This document shows, one piece after another, positions 54,760 to 64,000 of a DNA stretch of 64,000 nucleotides. The stretch is taken from NCBI GenBank assembly GCA_030581615.1, contig JAKTTT010000009.1, positions 412,194 to 476,193 on the forward strand, read 5' to 3'. This DNA comes from Alloascoidea africana (taxonomy: Eukaryota; Ascomycota; Alloascoideomycetes; Alloascoideales; Alloascoideaceae). Below the pieces are notes generated by a model. That model was not told where the DNA came from. It searched no databases and saw nothing but the letters and a program-made list of their open reading frames with translations. Each line of letters starts with the position of its first letter. Position 1 is the first letter of the stretch. The position numbers and the translations under genes are program-made.

Positions 54760-56352
54760 ATGTTTGAATACGAAGATTACGTCAACGGTAGCCTGCTAAA
54801 AGGCAGATATAGAAAAATTGCCGATATCAACAAGGGTTCTTACGGTGTGGTCACCTTGGCTGAAGATTTGAAAGCAATTGCTAAAGAAGATGACCCGAAT
54901 AGCTCCTCAAACTTGGTGGCCATCAAGTGCATCAGCAAGATCAGAGTCTCAGAGTCCGACGATACCCTTATCGTTTCCGAAGAGGCAAAGAAAGAAGCGG
55001 CCATTTTGAAAATGCTTGGCAACAACCCCGGAATCACCACTTTGTTGGACTCCTTTGAGTCAAAGAATGAGTTCTACATGGTTTTGGAGTACTGCCCTTA
55101 TGGCGATTTGTACGATACTTTACACAATGGTAATGGTCCTAACAGTTGTGATGAGGTGGTTGACGTTATGGAACAGCTCATTGAGGTCGTTGAGTATGCC
55201 CATTCTCTCGGCATTTACCACCGTGATATCAAACCCGAAAATATTTTGATTGCAGCTGATGGGTCTATAAAATTAGCTGATTGGGGCCTGGCTACAACAC
55301 AGAGAATGTGCACTGACTTTGAAGTCGGCTCAGACAAGTACATGGCCCCAGAACTGTTCGATTACAAGAATCTGACAGAATACGACGCTGAAAAGGCTGA
55401 CATTTGGTCCCTTGGTATCTGTATGATTGCAATGGTTTTTGGAAAGTGCCCCTTTAAAACAGCCCAGCTATCCAACAAACTGTTTTACGATTTTGCTTCT
55501 TGCTATGAGTCGCTCTACGACATTTACCCAACAATGACTGCAGACACTTTTGAAGTGCTTCGTGCTGCTTTGAATGTCGATCCAGAATACAGAAGCCTTG
55601 CTAAAGTCAAGGCAAATCTCGAAAAGTTGGTTGATCTTACTATCGATGATATTATCTGTAAAGAGGAAGATTATGACAATAGCGAAATTGAACCCTCAAC
55701 AGATGAAATTGCAGAGCCTATTGCAAACTTCGAGACCAACAGTGGCGATTATAAGAAATGGGATTCCCAAATTGGAGGTGACGTGTTTGACATGGATTCT
55801 GGCGATTTGTCATTTGGATTTGAATCCTTGTCTCTAAGTGACGAGGAAGAATCTTCAGACTTTTCCGATCCATCTTGTTCGTCAGTCAGCTCTGTTCCAT
55901 CTCTTATGCCTGGCAAGCCAATGCCTCTCCCTACTGACCACCTCAAGATATTACGGAACAATGGCATGCCCCAATTGTCTTTCCCATCCAAACCTGTACA
56001 GAAAACCGTTGCTCCAAAACCGATACAGAAGCGCATATCTGTATCAGTACCCGCAAAACCAAACGTGTACAGCTCTTCTTTCAGACTTGGTAAAAGTTGG
56101 GATGAATACGATGATGATGAGGATGACGATGATTTTGATGATGATTTCCAATCTTTTATCATGAGACGAACTTTGGAAAATAATAATATTAACAATGGCA
56201 ACAATGCAATCGACCACGATCCAGCATATACAATTGACAAAGTCAATGTTCCCAAAGCCAATGACTCTCAATTATCCAAAGTTTCAAAACTCTCCCAACT
56301 TGACTTGACAAAAATCCCCACTGTTACCAATCTTAGTAGCGTTTGCTATTGA
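54760..56352 (+). CDS. KSP1: Ksp1-like serine/threonine protein kinase
   Basis: Kinase of the Ksp1/Sks1/Ran1 group linked in yeast to TORC1 and filamentous growth. 530 residues. N-terminus MFEYEDYVNGSLLKGRYRKI resembles Ksp1. Kinase motifs: GSYGVV glycine loop near residue 27, VAIK lysine near residue 56, YHRDIKPENIL catalytic loop near residue 153, and DWG (ADWGLAT, residues 173-178) in place of DFG, a feature shared by this kinase group; then GSDKYMAPELF and WSLGICMIAM. After residue 290 the chain is acidic and Ser-rich, ending in an Asp-rich stretch and an Asn run. It is shorter than S. cerevisiae Ksp1, as is usual outside Saccharomyces. The long pyrimidine-rich leader suggests regulated expression. 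Confidence 0.85.
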   Translation: MFEYEDYVNGSLLKGRYRKIADINKGSYGVVTLAEDLKAIAKEDDPNSSSNLVAIKCISKIRVSESDDTLIVSEEAKKEAAILKMLGNNPGITTLLDSFESKNEFYMVLEYCPYGDLYDTLHNGNGPNSCDEVVDVMEQLIEVVEYAHSLGIYHRDIKPENILIAADGSIKLADWGLATTQRMCTDFEVGSDKYMAPELFDYKNLTEYDAEKADIWSLGICMIAMVFGKCPFKTAQLSNKLFYDFASCYESLYDIYPTMTADTFEVLRAALNVDPEYRSLAKVKANLEKLVDLTIDDIICKEEDYDNSEIEPSTDEIAEPIANFETNSGDYKKWDSQIGGDVFDMDSGDLSFGFESLSLSDEEESSDFSDPSCSSVSSVPSLMPGKPMPLPTDHLKILRNNGMPQLSFPSKPVQKTVAPKPIQKRISVSVPAKPNVYSSSFRLGKSWDEYDDDEDDDDFDDDFQSFIMRRTLENNNINNGNNAIDHDPAYTIDKVNVPKANDSQLSKVSKLSQLDLTKIPTVTNLSSVCY

Positions 56353-57278
56353 TTTTGGTGATGATTTACCGGTTTGAAAGAATTGCCAGGCATTTGGTTT
56401 CCCGCCTTTTTATTTTTGTTTTGCCTTTTCTCTTCCTTTTTGTTTGCTGCTGCTGCTTCTTCTTTAATGAAAAAATAGAATGTTAGGAAATGATTGCATT
56501 TTTTATTTGTCGAGATGATTTGTACTTGCTTTTGCTTTTGCTGTTTTTTTTTCAACTACTTCACTCCATATACAACCCTTTGCTACAATACGAAATGACT
56601 TGCTCAAGTTGTTCAAAAAATCAAAAAAAAGGTACGATGACAGGCTTCATTTTTTGTCACACCATTTGTCACTACTTTTCAGCATTGATTGCTTCTTTTT
56701 TTTCGATTACAGTATACGAATAAAAAAAATCAAATCTTTTTCTTTTCTTTTTTACCATTACTTCATTCCCATTTGTTGTGCTAAATCCTATGAGTATCTA
56801 TTTCTACTATTAAGCAACAAGCTCTGTTCTTTGTTGCATGTTTTGTTTACGTGGGCCGGATTGGATTGGATTTGAGAAATGTCTTTAGGACTTACAATGT
56901 GGTGGTAGGAATATTCATAATTATATAAATGACCCAATATTGTTGATGATATATATATAACTTATAAAAAGAAAAAAAAAATGCAACTCTGATTACGGAG
57001 TTTGCTTCTATCAGAATTACTGGAAGATTCCAATAGTGGAATGTCATTAATATGCCTCACGCCTAACTAAACTGTAATGCGCGTAATTTGTGTCATGTAT
57101 GCGTAAATTGAAAATAGAATGGTCGCGTGATTAGTCGTCCGGGTGAAATCAAAACACATAAACGTTAAATACGAATACGAATACGAATACGGATATGGGC
57201 TGTAAATACGAGCTAAACGACTTTTTTTTTCTCCTTATCCTCAGCTTAGTCCTCTTTTCCCAACAAAACCAGCCCACC
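56353..57278. other. Intergenic region between KSP1 and the LAM-like gene
   Basis: T-rich 3' region of the kinase gene, then AT-rich promoter sequence. Contains a TATATATATA run near 56950 and four tandem AATACG units at 57168-57191 just before an ATG at 57195. Confidence 0.6.
57168..57191 (+). repeat. Tandem AATACG hexanucleotide repeat
   Basis: Four perfect AATACG units immediately upstream of the first possible start codon (57195) of the sterol-transporter gene. Confidence 0.85.
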
Positions 57279-59270
57279 ATGGGAAAGAGAATTGGCACTT
57301 CGCCGACCGTGGGGTGTTATTCCGAGGGAAAAAGCACAAAGACTCAGATTTGCCACCAAGATGCTGCTGTTATGGAACCCTTCTATTGCTCAGATTGCGA
57401 TTCCATACAGGAACTTGACACTGGTTCATCCTTGACTGATGACCTACAAAAACAAAGGCGCAGCAGTAGTGGTGGGATTTCTTTGGCCATATCAACAGCA
57501 TACTCGGGATTTCTCCAGTCTATCGCTAGCTCCTCTGCTTCTATTTTTTCGAGCTCTGCCATTCAGCCGGAGCAAGACATGCCAAAAATGAAGCCAAGAG
57601 GAATATCACCCTCACGGTCGAACAACAGCAGTTCCATTTCTATAGTAGACACCGAAGCTATATCATTCTTAAACACCTCAGAAAAGATTAACAAGTGTTC
57701 ATTAGAAGATAACAAAAAGGAGCTACACAGAAGAAATAGCTCCACAGGCACAAGATCGCTTCTTCCTGGATTCGAAGCAAGTATACGAGAAACAGTTCTG
57801 CAGTTGGAAAATACCGTTTCGGGACGGTTTAAAAATACGAAATATGTCTATGCGAACGAAACAAGAAACTCGGAATTTCATAAACTTTTCAAAAGTGCGG
57901 TGCCTCCAAAAGAACGTTTAATCAATGATTTTTCCTGCGCTTGGACAAAAGACCTTGTTCCAGTCTATGGCAGGCTTTATGTCACAGAGGACCATATCTG
58001 TTTCAGTTCCACCCCTTTGGGGTTTAGTTGGTTTACTTCAAATCTTGTTCTGCCTCTGGACCAGATTGTTGAATTTGTTAAAAAGAAGACTGTTTTGGTT
58101 TTTGATGATGCAATTGGTGTCACGCTGAAGCAGCGGAAGTATTTGTTTTCGGGATTTGCTTCTCGAAACCATGTTTTTGACCTTGTTTGTGAAGTATGGA
58201 GGCAGAGCATTGAGGAAAGTGAAAGAGAAAATGCTATTAGCGACGATTGCGAAAGCTTACAGAGCTGTGGTGAGAATCAGCCAAAAGACAATTTACTTTT
58301 TGTTCCTCCTGTTCCAGCGGGGATAAGATTCGATCCTAAGGAAGCTGGAGAGTTTGTTCTTTCAGAAGAAGAATTTGACGTTCCAATAGGCCAACTCTTT
58401 GGACTGATGTTTAGTGATGATGATAATGAACTATGGTTGGAATTTTTAACGGCTCATGACTCGGTTGAAATCTCTCCGTTTTCAAGTTTTACCTTACAAG
58501 AAAATACCGATAACGACCCAGTGAAAGCTAGAGCATACAATTACATCAAGAAACTGAACTATACAATCGGACCAAAACAAACACGATGTAATGTAACGGA
58601 AGAAATTGTGCAAGAGGATCATGAATCTTTCATGAATGTTCTTGTCAAAACAAAGACACCTGATGTTCCTAATGGAAATATCTTCACCGTGAACACGAGG
58701 TACTGTTTTAGTTCGGAGGGTGATAACTCCACGAAGCTCATGATATCGTGCTTTGTTGAGTGGTCTGGTTCGAGTTGGATTAGGGGAATTATTGACCGAA
58801 AGTCTACCGAAGGTCAACAACAGGCAGCAAATGATTTAGTAAAGCTATTACATGAAAAAACCAAGCGATTCATCATTCATGAAAAGAAAGACGTTAACAC
58901 GAAGCGGAGAGAAAAGAGGGAAATCAATTCCAATAAGGCCAAACTACAAACTAGTCAGCTCATCGGAGTACAATCTTCTGCTACTTTAGAAAGTCAAAGA
59001 GGAATACAATCCCCCTCAGTTCCAACGACTCACTTTTCAATTGCAGAAGGAATCCTCATATTTCTGTTATCTGCAATCCTGATATGCTTACTCTATCTCT
59101 CCTATGTGGTCCATACAGGAAATGGATTTCCAGAATGCAGCGCTTTAGGTGAGAGCATTATAGACACAACAGGGGGAAAGTGTGAGTACACAAAAACGTT
59201 TAGCAATCTGCTTCTGTCTGGAGCCTCGAAATTCAGTAAGGGTTTACTGAGCTATTTCAAATCAACTTAA
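57279..59270 (+). CDS. Lam5/Lam6-like sterol transporter at ER contact sites (GRAM, StART-like, TM)
   Basis: LAM/Ltc/Aster proteins sit in the ER at membrane contacts and move sterols. 663 residues from the ATG at 57279, which has a strong ACCATGG context; the frame opens 28 codons earlier at 57195 with a hydrophobic stretch, so a longer form is possible. Order: disordered Ser-rich N-terminus; GRAM domain (FHKLFKSAVPPKERLINDFS, then GRLYVTEDHICFSSTPLGFS); VASt/StART-like domain beginning FDVPIGQLFGLMFSDDD, with LNYTIGPKQTRCNVTEEIV and MISCFVEWSGSSWIRGIID; a transmembrane helix near 59045-59110 (IAEGILIFLLSAILICLLYL) and a lumenal tail. A single StART-like domain and no BAR/PH domain fit Lam5/Lam6 rather than Ysp2/Lam4 or Sip3. 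Confidence 0.82.
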   Translation: MGKRIGTSPTVGCYSEGKSTKTQICHQDAAVMEPFYCSDCDSIQELDTGSSLTDDLQKQRRSSSGGISLAISTAYSGFLQSIASSSASIFSSSAIQPEQDMPKMKPRGISPSRSNNSSSISIVDTEAISFLNTSEKINKCSLEDNKKELHRRNSSTGTRSLLPGFEASIRETVLQLENTVSGRFKNTKYVYANETRNSEFHKLFKSAVPPKERLINDFSCAWTKDLVPVYGRLYVTEDHICFSSTPLGFSWFTSNLVLPLDQIVEFVKKKTVLVFDDAIGVTLKQRKYLFSGFASRNHVFDLVCEVWRQSIEESERENAISDDCESLQSCGENQPKDNLLFVPPVPAGIRFDPKEAGEFVLSEEEFDVPIGQLFGLMFSDDDNELWLEFLTAHDSVEISPFSSFTLQENTDNDPVKARAYNYIKKLNYTIGPKQTRCNVTEEIVQEDHESFMNVLVKTKTPDVPNGNIFTVNTRYCFSSEGDNSTKLMISCFVEWSGSSWIRGIIDRKSTEGQQQAANDLVKLLHEKTKRFIIHEKKDVNTKRREKREINSNKAKLQTSQLIGVQSSATLESQRGIQSPSVPTTHFSIAEGILIFLLSAILICLLYLSYVVHTGNGFPECSALGESIIDTTGGKCEYTKTFSNLLLSGASKFSKGLLSYFKST

Positions 59271-61216
59271 TTAGAGACAGATTGAAGGAAATTAGGGGCT
59301 TGAGATCTATCTGAAAAACAAGAACATGGTCAAATTAATAGAACAGTCTTTTTCATGTCTATCTTTCTCGAAATGTACAGGAGATAGGGGAGCATTGAAT
59401 AATGTCTGTATATGGAGTTAACTACTCTTTCACTTTGGCGGTCTTTTTGAATTGTTTTTTTCTTTTGGTGTTTAAAGTTAGAGGTACTCACGAATTATGA
59501 ATAAAAAGCATTTAATTTTAAAAAATTACTGTAGCTAAGCGGTGGGGAATGAGTTGTGGTCACCATAGTTTTTTTCTCCACAGCTCCTTAGTGAAGGATT
59601 AACCATCAGCGTCTCAACGCCACGATTGCCATGCAACATGGCTAGTCTCATAAACAATCTTATCAAAAAGAAAATAGCAGGAAAAACGTCCCCAAGGGCT
59701 TTAAGAGCTCATTTCCCGTTAAATCAACCAGAAAGGGTGAACCTTTTGCCTCATACTATGAAGACCTATTCTTGAAGCAGCAAACAATCTCAGTTAAGAA
59801 TGAAGGTATTTTTACGTTGTTTTCTTTTTCTTCTTTGTCTGCTGTCAAAACCTCACCAACTTGTTAGCATTTCTGATCTTAGAGCAGCCAACGAAAAAGA
59901 AACACAAATCGGGCGGGGGGGTAGTGATATGCTTTAAGAATCTTTCGATAATCAGGTATGGACGTTTAAGGTGTGTTCATACTCTTCTTCTAGAGGGTTC
60001 ACCCAAGTTGAACGAGTATTCCCTACAACCTTCTCAACAATCGCGCAGTCGACAGTAATTAACGGTCAATCATGAAAGTTTCAGTACAATATTTTGTTGC
60101 TTTTTGTTAATCAATCAAAATCTAATAGGGTTCACTCATATATCGAACTTTCAATAATGTCTAAAGCAAAAACTATTGATCCCTCAGAAGCACAAATTCA
60201 AAAGACAAATCGGTAAATTCTGACAACAATATTTTGTATCTCTGGGAGAAGACAGATAAATTCAGCTGTTCAGACTCTTAATAACAAGAACGAGAATATC
60301 ACAGAGGATTATTGCTATTCAAGAATAGATTCTGCAAAAGACAGGAACTGTCTGCACTTTCCATACTCCAGCACGAGAACCCTAGCTGTACAGAGTCTCG
60401 CGACAATGTACATCGAGCAAAGTGAACTACCTCGTCTTGTACCTACTATTCAGAAATAGCTTCTAACTCAAAAATGGTTTCGTAGACCTGGTTTTGAGGA
60501 GATGTTTATGAACCGATGCAATTTCCAAAGTTTTATAGAATAGATTTTCTGATTTTTGATAGTATGCAGCGCAGATTTTACTGCTTTATTTTTTAAATAC
60601 GTCTATGGTTTTACAGAGTGTTTATGAAGAGACCCGTTCTTCCTCTGCTCTTGCAGAATCTGCAATCCTCTCAAAAAGCCTTATTTGAGGTTTAGAAGAG
60701 ACCATGGAACGTTGCCAGAGCCTTTTATCCGAGGCCATTCCTTCGTGTCTCTCGTTTAGGTCACGTCCGTCTTCTCTATCTACGAATCAGTACAGGCTAT
60801 GAGAACTGTAGCCTTCGATCGTTGATCTGATGAGGCGCTTCCACCTTTAGAGCAGTAGTAGCACCAAGAAACACTTTTCGGAAACCTTCTGGTACATACA
60901 CACAGCAATGTGGGGTAAGAAAAGCTGTCTTAACATCAAATTGTTGTATGTCGTAATGGCAAGAATGGTCTTTAGCGTGTCCAATTGTAACACTGGACGA
61001 AAAGTCTCAAACTACTATTTCTGTATTACACTCCCACCCACAGAGTGCCACTTACAAAGAAAGATCCTTGCCCATCAGCAGCGAAATTCTTTAATTACAG
61101 ATTTCAGAAGCTCATCACTAATCGGCTGGCTTAAAAAAATTCCTTACAATAGATTCAAAAACAATTTCAATTTGGTCTCTTTAAAGAACAAGAACAAATT
61201 AAAACTTGAAACTATC
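59271..61216. other. 1.9 kb region without a recognised gene
   Basis: The 3' region of the sterol-transporter gene and AT-rich spacer to the tRNA gene. Frames at 59861 and 60908 lack motifs; the latter runs into the tRNA and is not coding. Confidence 0.55.
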
Positions 61217-61222
61217 AAAAAA
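61217..61222 (-). terminator. RNA polymerase III T-run terminator
   Basis: Six T residues on the minus strand begin two bases after the tRNA 3' end, the standard Pol III stop signal. Confidence 0.8.
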
Positions 61223-61223
61223 T

Positions 61224-61313
61224 GGGCTCAACCGGGAATTGAACCCGGGACCTCTCGCAAATTTCTTAAGGTTAAGACCCTAAGCGAGAATTATACCACT
61301 AAACCATCGAGCC
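61224..61313 (-). tRNA. tRNA-Pro (AGG) with an 18-nt intron
   Basis: Read on the minus strand, a 7-bp acceptor stem (GGCTCGA with TTGAGCC, one G-T pair), D-arm with AGTGGTATAA, anticodon stem CTCGC/GCGAG, anticodon AGG, T-arm CCGGGTTCAATTCCCGG and discriminator C. The intron follows the base 3' of the anticodon and contains CCTT, able to pair with the anticodon region as in eukaryotic pre-tRNAs. Mature length is 72 nt. The body closely resembles yeast tRNA-Pro. The internal A and B boxes are intact. Confidence 0.93.
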
Positions 61314-61325
61314 GTAATTTATTGT

Positions 61326-61809
61326 TGTAACAAATATCAACGGTAGGGAGGTTTCCAGAGTTAGGGAACTAAGAAAAGGGTTCAAAACAAGACTTAATTA
61401 TAGCTAAAGACTAGAAAACTATGTACTAAGCTAGTGTTTATATAGGCATAGAGTAAGTAATAAAAGTAATAAAAATCAAGAGACAGTTTATAATAAAAAG
61501 GGAAGTTAGTAAAGGGATCCTAGCCAGAGGATCGTCAGGGGCATTCCTAGAAGGCCGCCCAGTGAGCGACTGTTCCAGGACTGGTACCAGTCCCGGTCAT
61601 TATACGAGAGTTGGCTCGTCAACTGTTCTGGTGGGTCTCGGTCCCATGTTCGAGATAGTTTCTGGTGGTTTCTGGTGGTCGGGTGGTCACCTGGCCTGCT
61701 CAGTAAGAACGGTGGTGTCAGATTAGTAATGGTGATCACCTGATTATGCTTAGTAACACTTGTAAGGTAAGTTCCGTAAGCACTGAGGGTTCGAGATAGA
61801 ACCCTTACA
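61326..61809 (-). mobile_element. Ty3/gypsy 3' LTR
   Basis: 484 bp bounded by TGTAA at 61326 and TTACA at 61809, the inverted ends expected of an LTR. On the element strand (minus) it is directly preceded by a purine tract, GACGGTGGAGGA, that fits a polypurine primer. The left border lies 12 bp from the tRNA 5' end, as expected for Ty3-class integration at Pol III start sites. ATTGT at 61321-61325 would be the 5-bp target duplication. The partner LTR is outside the window. Confidence 0.75.
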
Positions 61810-62324
61810 TCCTCCACCGTCTAAAACAGCGCCCCTAGTCGAGCGTTCGGCCGCGGCCTTCGTCATCCTATCAAGATCGTCGGGAGCGTGGTGTCGGGGT
61901 TGCTTGGTCTTCGATTCAAGTCAACATCAAGACGTTCAAGTTCCAATAAGTTCCATCAAAGTTCAAGGTAAGTCATAGTTCTGTCGTTTGGGTCAAGGGC
62001 CAAACCTTCAAATCGTTTAATCAACTCACATTCATAGAATTGTCATCTCGCATCCATACTGAGTCGTTCTAATTCAGTTGTATGTTCACGTTTTCAAATA
62101 CTAAAGGTCACGGTTCTGTTTCATTTCGTTGTAATCGAGAGGGTCATTCGAGTTATTATTCCAAATAGTTACGTCCCCAAATTGCAGTTCAAAAGTTCCA
62201 TCATGACAATCGTAAAGGTCAATCACCTCAGTTCCAATAGTTTGAGTTAAAATTTGAGTCGTAGAGAGGTAAGTCGACGAAGTCCAGTCGGCACGGTCAA
62301 GTCAAGTCCAACAAAATGTAGGGA
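61810..62324 (-). other. Noncoding 3' internal region of the retroelement
   Basis: Lies between the integrase stop and the 3' LTR. It has the polypurine tract next to the LTR and several AGTTCCA / TTCAAGT words (61925-62240). No further frame is supported. Confidence 0.6.
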
Positions 62325-64000
62325 TTAATCAGCTTCCTCCATTTCTTCATTTAATTTCTCCCCATCTTCTTCTTCTTCCAGATTCTCTAGGCTCTCCCAT
62401 TCTTCCAACAACGCGTTTTTTAGCTGCGTAGCCGCTTCCTCAAATAGGACTATGCTCATTTTCACCGACAGGTAAGGGTCGACGTCTGCGAAAGTGACGC
62501 AAATCGTCTGCTCTTCCCTGTTGTAAGCCGTAATCCTATTTATCTCGTTGAGTCTCGTCTTGACTTCCGCAGCTGTTCGCGGTGCTTCCTTCGGATAGGA
62601 GTCGGATAGCCTGTATTTCCTTAAATATCCCACGTTAATGACTCTGTGCTTCTTTGTCATAACGGGGAGGTCCAATTCGTAGGCATTGCTGTTTATTTGT
62701 TTCACCACCTTGAAGGGGCCGAAGTAAACCGGAAGCACTTTGGCGTACAGCCCTTTTCCTCCGTATGCGTTCTTGTGTACCAATACCATGTCTCCAACCT
62801 CGAACTCCACAGGCCTTCTGTGCTTATTGCTCTGTTTCTCTTGGGCACTCTGAGCTTTCACCATCGCGTCCTTGGTTCTGTTAATGATGGCCTTAAATTT
62901 TTCTGCCATTGATTCTGCTTTTTCTGAGTAAACTGGCAAGTCCCAAGCACTGACCAGTCCCGGCTGTTCTGGCGTTCTACCAATGTCGGCTTCAAACGGG
63001 GTCATCTCAATCGAGTTCTGGTACGTAGAATTATAGCTGAACTCCAGCATCGGCAAATATTCGTCCCATCTAGCTATGTCATCTCTGGCATAGGCGCGAA
63101 TCAACTGGTTGAGTATTTTGTTGACTCGCTCCGTTTGACCATCTGTGGCCGCATGGTTTGCCGTGCTCATGTTCAGCTTTGTCCTTAGCTGGTGATGTAG
63201 CGATTTCCAAAAACTTCCTGTAAATCGTACATCTCTGTCGGACACCAGCACTGAGGGTCGGCCATGCTGACTCAGTACTCTTTCGATGTACAGCTTTCCG
63301 GCCTTCTCCCCAGTGACTTTCTTGGTTGTCGGAATCATATGCGCCCGTTTGCTTAGCCTGTCAACCACCACCATAATTGTGTTGTTACCGTTTCTTGTTT
63401 TTGGCAATCCAGTAACAAAATCCAAAGAAACTTGCTGCCAGGGATAACTAGGGATAGGCAAAGGCATCAACAATCCTTGTATGGCTCTCGTTGTGGACTT
63501 CGTGGTCTGACAGATGTGACATCCGTTCACGTACCTCTTTATTCCTTTAAACATGTTTCTCCAGTAAAACTTAGGATATAGTCTCATATAGGTCTTGAAA
63601 TATCCCATATGTCCCGAGGTAGGAACGTCGTGAGCATCGTGTAGTATTGTTCTTCGCACAGTCCCGTTGGGGACGCATACGCGCCATTCATCAACACCCG
63701 TCGTAGCTGCAAAGTACAGAATATCATTAACAACCTTGAAGTGTCTTATGTGATTGTTCAGTTCCTTAGGTATCGGCTTCTCGTTCTTTAGAATATCATA
63801 AATTTCTTTAAATTCGGGGTCTGTGTGATAGTCCGCTATGAGTCTGTCGGTCCAGTCGGGGTTCAAGTCTGAAATATTTATCACATCCAGGTCCATTCGA
63901 CTAAGCGCATCCGCTGCCGAGTTTGACTTTCCAGAAATATGGCGAATGCTAAAATCATAGTCTGCAATGAAATCTATCCATCTCGCGATTCTCCCTTCCT
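62325..64000 (-). mobile_element. Ty3/gypsy pol polyprotein, integrase part (runs off the window)
   Basis: The open frame continues upstream past 64000; just before the in-frame Met at 63896 it reads DFIADYDFSIRHISGKSNSA and then ADALSR, the usual end of RNase H, so reverse transcriptase and RNase H lie to the right. From that Met: HHCC zinc finger (His86/89/96, Cys126, Cys129: VNGCHICQTTKS), D,D35E integrase core (Asp159 in SLDFVTGLPK, Asp220 in VSDRDVRFTGSFW, Glu256 in TDGQTERVNKIL), then a GPY/F module (PVYFGPFKVVKQINSNAYEL) near residues 385-410. The tail is acidic (EEEEDGEKLNEEMEEAD) without a recognisable chromodomain. No frameshift or stop is visible in the part present, so the copy may be young. 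Confidence 0.92.

Noticed and set aside
60908-61330. 140-codon frame running into the tRNA gene
   Set aside because: It reads through the tRNA antisense and has no motif.
61506-61817. 103-codon frame inside the LTR
   Set aside because: Contained in the LTR repeat; no known product of Ty3 elements is encoded there.
1-64000. CRISPR arrays, bacterial-type operons or prophage
   Set aside because: No regularly spaced repeats were seen, and the content is clearly eukaryotic nuclear DNA.

Overview
This window is nuclear DNA from a budding yeast (Saccharomycotina). The evidence is compact single-copy orthologues of well-known yeast genes (RPL28, RPS21, SAM2, RIB1, ALG7, PYP1, KSP1, LST4 and others), GTRNGT introns with CTAAC/CTGAC/CTAAT branch sites close to the 3' splice site, Golgi mannosyltransferases, and a Ty3/gypsy element beside a tRNA gene. 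A CTG codon at 52465-52467 falls on an invariant leucine of SAM synthetase, so the standard code applies and this is not a CUG-Ser yeast. Nine of about 21 protein genes carry introns (16 reconstructed here), and there are several 3-5 kb gene deserts. Both point to an early-diverging, intron-rich lineage such as Dipodascales/Trichomonascales; that placement is inference.

Layout. 1-3.2 kb has no gene. 3.2-7.4 kb holds MOG1 (two exons, with a sharp GC jump) and LST4. 7.4-14.3 kb is mostly gene-free, with a weak small-gene candidate at 9.05 kb and another at 12.9-13.5 kb. 14.3-15.9 kb is a three-exon Myb/SANT protein. 15.9-21.0 kb is a second desert. 21.0-29.9 kb is dense: YBP1-like, RIB1, RPL28, and ALG7 divergent from NSA1. 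30.7-34.3 kb carries a flavin amine oxidase and a sugar transporter on the same strand. 34.3-38.7 kb is sparse, with one His-rich hypothetical gene. 38.7-48.1 kb is dense again: PYP1 (five exons), APS1, MNN2-type and KRE2-type mannosyltransferases, PDX3 divergent from FEX1, and RPS21. 48.1-59.3 kb holds a small unidentified exon, a pyruvate-decarboxylase-like gene divergent from SAM2, KSP1 and a LAM5/6-like sterol transporter. 61.2-64 kb is an intron-containing tRNA-Pro(AGG) with a Ty3/gypsy element inserted 12 bp upstream of it and running off the right edge.

Functional themes: protein glycosylation (ALG7 in the ER; MNN2 and KRE2 families in the Golgi), ribosome biogenesis (RPL28, RPS21, NSA1), vitamin and cofactor synthesis (RIB1, PDX3, SAM synthetase), nutrient signalling (LST4, KSP1), and trafficking or contact sites (APS1, LAM). 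No operon-like logic is expected or seen. No clearly novel defence or mobile system was found. The most notable observations are the intragenic GC jump in MOG1, recurrent AAG 3' splice sites, an in-frame stop-free intron in PYP1, promoter elements recalling the Cbf1/Tbf1 ribosomal regulon, and the Ty3-tRNA junction.
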